Of a stretch of 9,739 bases of DNA, positions 6,501 to 9,739 are shown piece by piece (the stretch's first letter is position 1; the number at the start of each line of letters is the position of its first letter). The translations under genes were made by a program, and so were the position numbers. This DNA is from Desulfobacterales bacterium (lineage in GTDB: Bacteria > Desulfobacterota > Desulfobacteria > Desulfobacterales > SpSt-501). The DNA lies in NCBI GenBank assembly GCA_025454275.1, contig JALOOS010000035.1, positions 1-9,739 of the forward strand, in the 5' to 3' direction. Under the pieces are notes generated by a model. That model had not been told where the DNA came from, searched no databases, and was given only the letters and a program-made list of their open reading frames with translations.

Positions 6501-7298
6501 TCAGATATAGCGCTTGCGGATGGTGGCCGAGCCCAGGTCGAGCAGGCTCACCACCACGACCAGGATGATCAGCATGGCTGCGGTCGCGCCGTAGTTGAAG
6601 CTGCGGATCGCATCCCACAGGAGCATCCCGATCCCCCCCGCCCCCACCATGCCGACGACACTCGCCGAGCGCACGTTGGATTCGAAGCGGTAGAGCGAAT
6701 AGGAGATCCACAGCGGCACCACCTGGGGGATGATGCCGTAGGCGATCTCCTGGAGCGTGTTCGCGCCGGTGGCGCGGATCCCCTCGACCGGCTGGGGGTC
6801 GATCGCCTCCACGGCTTCGGCGAACAGCTTGGCGAGCGTGCCCAGCGTGTGCATGAAGAGGGCCAGGACTCCGGCAAAAGGCCCCAGGCCGACGGCGCTG
6901 ATGAAGAGCATGGCGAAGATCATCTCGTTGATCGAGCGGCAGGCATCCATGAGGCGGCGCACCGGCTGGTAAACCCAGACCGGGGCCACGTTGGCCGATG
7001 AGAGCAGCCCGAAGGGCACGGCGCCGATGATGGCGAGGAGGGTCCCCCAGATGGCGATCTGAATGGTGATCAGGGTCTGGTGCAGGTACTGCCGCCACTC
7101 GGTGAAATCCGGCAAGAGGAAGCCGGCAAGGTAGGCGGCCATGTTGCCGCGGTAGGTGATCAGATCCTGCGGCCGCATCTCGGAGCCCTGCCAGGCCCAC
7201 ATCAGGACCCCGGCGAAGACCATCCCGGCAAACAGGCGCAGGAGCTTCGTTTTCAAGGGCGTTTCGGGGACGGCAAGCGTCAGGCCGGCGGCATTCAT
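6501..7298 (-). CDS. phnE: PhnE, phosphonate ABC transporter permease
   Basis: PhnE is the inner-membrane permease of the PhnCDE phosphonate importer, expected to act as a dimer with two PhnC subunits. The product is 265 residues, close to the usual 260-280. Hydrophobic segments occur at about residues 20-36, 73-98, a long stretch from EMIFAMLFISAVGLGPFAGVL, and near the C-terminus ATAAMLIILVVVVSLLDL. The binding-protein-dependent permease (EAA) loop is visible as EAVEAIDPQPVEGIRATGAN followed by YGIIPQVVP. The C-terminal block SYSLYRFESNVRSASVVGMV then GAGGIGMLLWD is characteristic of PhnE. The ATG at 7298 is preceded by GGTGA at 7-nt spacing. It is the last gene of a phnC-phnD-phnE order on the minus strand, 70 nt after phnD and separated from it by a strong hairpin. 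Its 3' end faces the phosphatase gene across only 31 nt. Confidence 0.95.
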   Translation of the reverse strand: MNAAGLTLAVPETPLKTKLLRLFAGMVFAGVLMWAWQGSEMRPQDLITYRGNMAAYLAGFLLPDFTEWRQYLHQTLITIQIAIWGTLLAIIGAVPFGLLSSANVAPVWVYQPVRRLMDACRSINEMIFAMLFISAVGLGPFAGVLALFMHTLGTLAKLFAEAVEAIDPQPVEGIRATGANTLQEIAYGIIPQVVPLWISYSLYRFESNVRSASVVGMVGAGGIGMLLWDAIRSFNYGATAAMLIILVVVVSLLDLGSATIRKRYI

Positions 7299-7324
7299 GC
7301 AGGGGTCACCAGTTTGTTCGTGCG

Positions 7325-7360
7325 CCTGCGCCCGGAGCCGCTGAAGGCCCCGGGCGCAGG
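7325..7360 (-). promoter_or_regulatory. Strong intercistronic hairpin between phnD and phnE
   Basis: A perfect 11-bp GC-rich inverted repeat (CCTGCGCCCGG at 7325-7335, CCGGGCGCAGG at 7350-7360) encloses a 14-nt spacer that can extend the stem by three more pairs after one mismatch. It starts 8 nt after the phnD stop in the minus-strand transcript. What follows (CGCACGAACAAACTGG) is not U-rich, so it is not a canonical terminator. Such hairpins behind genes for binding proteins commonly stabilise the upstream message, so that binding protein exceeds permease. That role here is inferred. Confidence 0.6.
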
Positions 7361-7368
7361 GAAACAGG

Positions 7369-8379
7369 TTAATTGTATTTTTCGACCAGCTTCACGTAGG
7401 ACTGGATGTCGGCCAGCCGCTTGTCGAGTTCGGCCAGCTTCTGGGCCTTGTCGGCGGCCGCCAGGGCATCGTTGCCCTGGATCTTCATCTTCTCCTTGGC
7501 CATGTCGATCTCCATGATCGGCAGCAGCTGGTGGTTGGAGGAGTCCTGGAAGGGCGCCCAGCCCGAGCTCATGCCCTTCAGCACCGCAAGCTCCCTCTCC
7601 TTGTCGGCCCCGATCCGGCCGTAGGCCAAGAAGAAGCCCTTGATCTTGCTCTTCCACTCCTTGGGAAGATCCTTGCGCCACACCATGGGGTCGCTCGGAA
7701 TCAGGGGGCTCTTCCAGATGGCGCGCACGTTCTTGATCTGATCCGGGTGGGCTTTCGAAAATTTGTCCCAGTTCTCGGTGTTGTTGGTGGCGAAATCCAC
7801 CTGCTTGTTGGCCACCGCCATGAGGTTGGTCTCGTGGTTGGCGTTGCGCATCAGCTTGAAGTGCTTGGCCGGGTCGATCCCCTTCTGGCCCCAGATATAA
7901 TAGGTGGGGATGAGGTAGCCGGAGGTGCTGTTGGGGTCGCCGTTGCCGAAGGTGAGGTTCTTGCCGTCGCGGACGATCTCGTCGATGTTCTGGTAGGGGC
8001 TCTCCTTGTGCACGACGATGAGCGACCAGTAGCCTGGGTTCCCGTTGACGTCCACGGTCTGGACGAAGACCTCGCCGTTCGCGCGGTTGACGGCCTCGAT
8101 GGCGGACTTGTTGCCGAACCAGGCGATCTGCACCTTGTTGAAGCGCATGGCCTCGATCACGCCGGCGTAGTCGGGCGCGATGAAGAGCTTGACCGGGATC
8201 CCCAGGGCCTTCTCCATGTCGGCGCGGAAAGGCTCGAAGCCCTTCATCGCCGAGGAGGTGGATTCAGTGGGGATGATGCCGATCGTGATCTCCTTTAGTT
8301 CCTCGGTCGCGCTCGCGGCGCCGGCCGCCACCGCCAGTGCCGCCACCAATCCAATCAACAGCCAACACAGTTTCTTCAT
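7369..8379 (-). CDS. phnD: PhnD, periplasmic phosphonate-binding protein
   Basis: PhnD is the substrate-binding component of the PhnCDE importer and delivers phosphonates to PhnE. The product is 336 residues (E. coli 338). It opens with a Sec signal peptide, MKKLCWLLIGLVAALAVAAG, with likely cleavage after the ASA before TEELKEITIGI. Conserved blocks include IAWFGNKSAIEAVNRANGE, PGYWSLIVVHKESPY, LTFGNGDPNSTSGYLIP, with the Ser/Thr of the phosphonate-binding loop, NHETNLMAVANKQVDFATNN, with the His-Glu pair, TEN, and IWKSPLIPSDPMVWRKDLP. The C-terminus is a charged, probably helical tail rich in Lys, Glu and Ala. I chose the ATG at 8379 because it has AAAGGAGT (8387-8394 on the plus coordinates) at good spacing and begins the signal peptide directly. 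The longer frame to 8451 would place 24 hydrophilic residues ahead of the signal. It lies 80 nt after phnC on the same strand. Confidence 0.96.
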   Translation of the reverse strand: MKKLCWLLIGLVAALAVAAGAASATEELKEITIGIIPTESTSSAMKGFEPFRADMEKALGIPVKLFIAPDYAGVIEAMRFNKVQIAWFGNKSAIEAVNRANGEVFVQTVDVNGNPGYWSLIVVHKESPYQNIDEIVRDGKNLTFGNGDPNSTSGYLIPTYYIWGQKGIDPAKHFKLMRNANHETNLMAVANKQVDFATNNTENWDKFSKAHPDQIKNVRAIWKSPLIPSDPMVWRKDLPKEWKSKIKGFFLAYGRIGADKERELAVLKGMSSGWAPFQDSSNHQLLPIMEIDMAKEKMKIQGNDALAAADKAQKLAELDKRLADIQSYVKLVEKYN

Positions 8380-8385
8380 TTCCGG

Positions 8386-8394
8386 ACTCCTTTC
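8386..8394 (-). promoter_or_regulatory. Ribosome binding site of phnD
   Basis: On the minus strand the sequence reads GAAAGGAGT, about 6-7 nt before the ATG of phnD. It is one of the strongest Shine-Dalgarno sequences in the window. It fixes the start at the signal-peptide methionine rather than the upstream in-frame codon, and fits high expression of a binding protein. Confidence 0.8.
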
Positions 8395-8459
8395 ATGTGG
8401 GTGTGGGTTCAAATCCGATTCAACCGGCAAAGGTGGAACCGACAGGGGCAAAAGGGACG

Positions 8460-9314
8460 CTAGGCACCGGCGGCAATGGTGGCCGGCCGCCGGATGACCC
8501 CGAGCTCCAGCGGAGTGGTGCCGTCGAGGTCGAATTCGGCGGACTTGATTCCGTATATGTTGCGCAGCGCCGTGGGGGTGAGATCGGCGCTGGGGCCGTC
8601 GTACACCACCCGGCCCTCCTTCATGGCGATCGACCGCGGGCAGTATTGCAGAGCGAACTGGACCTGGTGCAGGCTGACCAGAACGGTAATCCCGTCATGC
8701 TGGTTCAAGGCCGTCAGGCATTCCATGATGCAGCGGGCGGACTCGGGGTCCAGGGAGGCGATGGGCTCGTCGGCCAGGATGATCCGGGCACGCTGCTCCA
8801 TGGCGCGGGCGATGGCCGCCCGCTGCTGCTGGCCGCCCGAGAGGGTGCTGGCCCGCTGGGCGGCGTATTCGGCCAGGCCCACGCGCCGGAGCGCCTGGAG
8901 GGCGCGGAGCTTCTCCTCGCGCGAGAACCAGCCGAGGAGGCTGCGCCCGGTGCCGACCCGGGCCAGCATACCGGCCAGGACGTTGGTGAGCAGCGGCAGG
9001 CGGCCGACCAGGTTGAACTGCTGAAAGATGAATCCCACCTCGGAGCGGATGCGGCGGATGTCGGGGGAGATGACCCCGTTTTTCTGAACCTCGCGGCCGA
9101 AGATCCGGACGCCGCCTCCGCCGCGGTCCCCTGCGATCAGCCCCGAGACATGGCGCAGCAGGGTCGATTTTCCCGATCCGGAGGGCCCGATCAGGGCCAC
9201 CATCTCCCCCGGGGCGATCCGGATGCTGACCCGGTCGAGCGCCCGGCGCTTGCCGAAGGTCTTCTGAACGTGGTCGATCTCGATTGCGGCCGGTGTGGGT
9301 TGGGGTGCCTGCAT
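8460..9314 (-). CDS. phnC: PhnC, phosphonate ABC transporter ATPase
   Basis: PhnC is the cytoplasmic ATPase that powers the PhnCDE phosphonate importer. The product is 284 residues from the chosen start. Motifs: Walker A GPSGSGKST at 43-51, Q-loop FIFQQFNLVGRLPLLTNVL (Q98/Q99), the PhnC-type insertion RSLLGWFSREEKLRALQAL, signature LSGGQQQR at 157-164, Walker B ILADEPIASLD at 178-188 and switch His215 in VSLHQVQFAL; the SLHQV form is typical of PhnC rather than the common SHD. A C-terminal tail of about 30 residues after ALRNIYG is longer than in short PhnC proteins. I chose the ATG at 9314, which has AGAGGA at 8-nt spacing; an in-frame ATG six codons upstream at 9332 has only C-rich sequence before it. 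It is the first gene of the minus-strand phnCDE unit. Confidence 0.95.
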   Translation of the reverse strand: MQAPQPTPAAIEIDHVQKTFGKRRALDRVSIRIAPGEMVALIGPSGSGKSTLLRHVSGLIAGDRGGGGVRIFGREVQKNGVISPDIRRIRSEVGFIFQQFNLVGRLPLLTNVLAGMLARVGTGRSLLGWFSREEKLRALQALRRVGLAEYAAQRASTLSGGQQQRAAIARAMEQRARIILADEPIASLDPESARCIMECLTALNQHDGITVLVSLHQVQFALQYCPRSIAMKEGRVVYDGPSADLTPTALRNIYGIKSAEFDLDGTTPLELGVIRRPATIAAGA

Positions 9315-9322
9315 GGCGATAA

Positions 9323-9328
9323 TCCTCT
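9323..9328 (-). promoter_or_regulatory. Ribosome binding site deciding the phnC start
   Basis: The minus strand reads AGAGGA here, 8 nt before the ATG at 9314. The competing in-frame ATG at 9332 lies just upstream of this motif and has a C-rich, purine-poor leader. The motif therefore favours the shorter PhnC by six residues. Confidence 0.65.
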
Positions 9329-9332
9329 GCAT

Positions 9333-9591
9333 TGGGGGTTCGCGGTGACAAGGGGACAGTGCCCCCCCTGCGTTAGGGGCAAATTAGCATTTGATGTTTT
9401 TTCGGTTCGACTGCCGGCCGGAGGCAAAAAGCCAAGAGGCGGGTCCGACGGCTGTCGGCCCCATCGAATTTTAACCGGCCCCTAATTCGCAGGTAACCGG
9501 CGCGCCTCAACTTCGAGCCCAGGTCGGTTCGCCCCGGCGGACCGCAACCGCAAACCGGGCCCTTTGCGCCCCCCTTGAAAGGAAGGCCGCC
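9333..9591. promoter_or_regulatory. Divergent intergenic region of phnC and a Cys-rich gene
   Basis: About 260 nt without a supported gene lie between the oppositely oriented phnC and the Cys-rich ORF, so it should carry promoters for both. An AT-richer patch at 9381-9408 contains, on the minus strand, GCTAAT with a poor TCGAAC 16 nt upstream, a weak promoter candidate for phnC. A hairpin lies at 9441-9462 (CCGAC/GTCGG core with a 4-nt loop, extended by GGG/CCC past one mismatch), with a T-rich patch a few nt away on either strand. The 8-mer TAACCGGC is repeated at 9472-9479 and 9494-9501, 22 bp apart. No convincing two-half Pho box was found. Exact promoters cannot be called. Confidence 0.4.
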
Positions 9592-9739
9592 ATGACCTGC
9601 AACCCCTGCCGCCGGTGTTCCCTCGTGGCCTCGGACAAGAACAACCCCACCTGCCTCAAATGCGCCAAGCGGGTGGCCTATGTCGCCCGGATCAACCGCG
9701 ACCTGCACTTCGCCTCCTGCCGCTCCGAGATGGAGACGG
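9592..9739 (+). CDS. Small Cys-rich zinc-ribbon-like protein (3' partial)
   Basis: A reading frame starts at ATG 9592 behind a strong AAAGGAAGG ribosome binding site (9578-9586, 5-nt spacing) and runs off the window edge after 49 codons. The visible protein begins MTCNPCRRCSLVASDKNNPT, followed by CLKCAKRVAYVARIN. Cysteines at 3, 6, 9, 21, 24 and 43 give C-x2-C-x2-C-x11-C-x2-C, which looks like a four-Cys zinc ribbon or, less likely, an Fe-S site. I do not recognise a named family. It is divergent from phnC, so it need not belong to the phosphonate pathway. It could be a small regulatory or structural metal-binding protein, or the N-terminal domain of something larger, since the end is not seen. 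Coding potential rests on the ribosome binding site, the GC-rich third positions and the ordered Cys spacing. Confidence 0.65.
   Translation, partial: MTCNPCRRCSLVASDKNNPTCLKCAKRVAYVARINRDLHFASCRSEMET

Noticed and set aside
9340..9360. Possible Pho box (CTGTC and TTGTCAC on the minus strand) upstream of phnC
   Set aside because: The half-sites are 8 nt apart rather than the 11 expected, and they lie too close to the start codon for an activator site.
9372..9487. Inverted pair TTAGGGGC (9373-9380) and GCCCCTAA (9478-9485)
   Set aside because: Eight bases about 97 nt apart in a GC-rich spacer; chance is likely and no other structure links them.

Overview
This 9.7 kb stretch of GC-rich DNA (roughly two thirds G+C by eye) is most of a carbon-phosphorus (C-P) lyase locus for uptake and breakdown of phosphonates. 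The compact operon, the high GC, the REP-type palindrome and a small Cys-rich protein at the right edge suggest a Gram-negative proteobacterium or desulfobacterial (former Deltaproteobacteria) relative. The taxon is inference; the pathway assignment is firm.

Left part, plus strand (1-5468): phnH (5' end cut off), phnI, phnJ, phnK, phnL and phnM. Spacing is tight: a 4-nt gap for H/I, 4-nt ATGA overlaps for I/J and J/K, and an 11-nt overlap for L/M. The one break is a 137-nt gap between phnK and phnL. It is filled by an AT-rich array of ACCAAAC heptamers arranged as a large inverted repeat (3448-3560), which could fold into a hairpin of about 30 bp just before a phnL start that has no visible Shine-Dalgarno. 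phnG is presumably just upstream of the window. After phnM comes a REP-like palindrome (5521-5551), then an inositol-monophosphatase-family gene on the same strand (5627-6469).

Right part, minus strand (9314 down to 6501): phnC, phnD and phnE, the phosphonate ABC importer (ATPase, periplasmic binding protein, permease). It converges on the lyase operon, with only 31 nt between the two 3' ends. A perfect 11-bp hairpin follows phnD in the phnD-phnE gap. At the right edge (9592 onward, plus strand) a small Cys-rich, zinc-ribbon-like protein begins, divergent from phnC. The 277-nt divergent spacer holds a hairpin and a direct repeat with 22-bp periodicity.

Working model: PhnD captures the phosphonate and PhnE/PhnC import it. 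PhnG/H/I with PhnL attach it to the ribose of ATP, and PhnM releases pyrophosphate. PhnJ, a radical-SAM enzyme bound to the core with PhnK, then cleaves the C-P bond to give the cyclic ribose phosphate. No phnP or phnN is in the window, so the phosphatase-family gene is a candidate for downstream ribose-phosphate handling, but its substrate cannot be read from sequence.

The enzymes are canonical. The items most worth a second look are the heptamer inverted repeat, a CxxC...CxxC insertion in PhnK, a Cys next to the predicted glycyl-radical residue of PhnJ, and the phosphatase-family neighbour.
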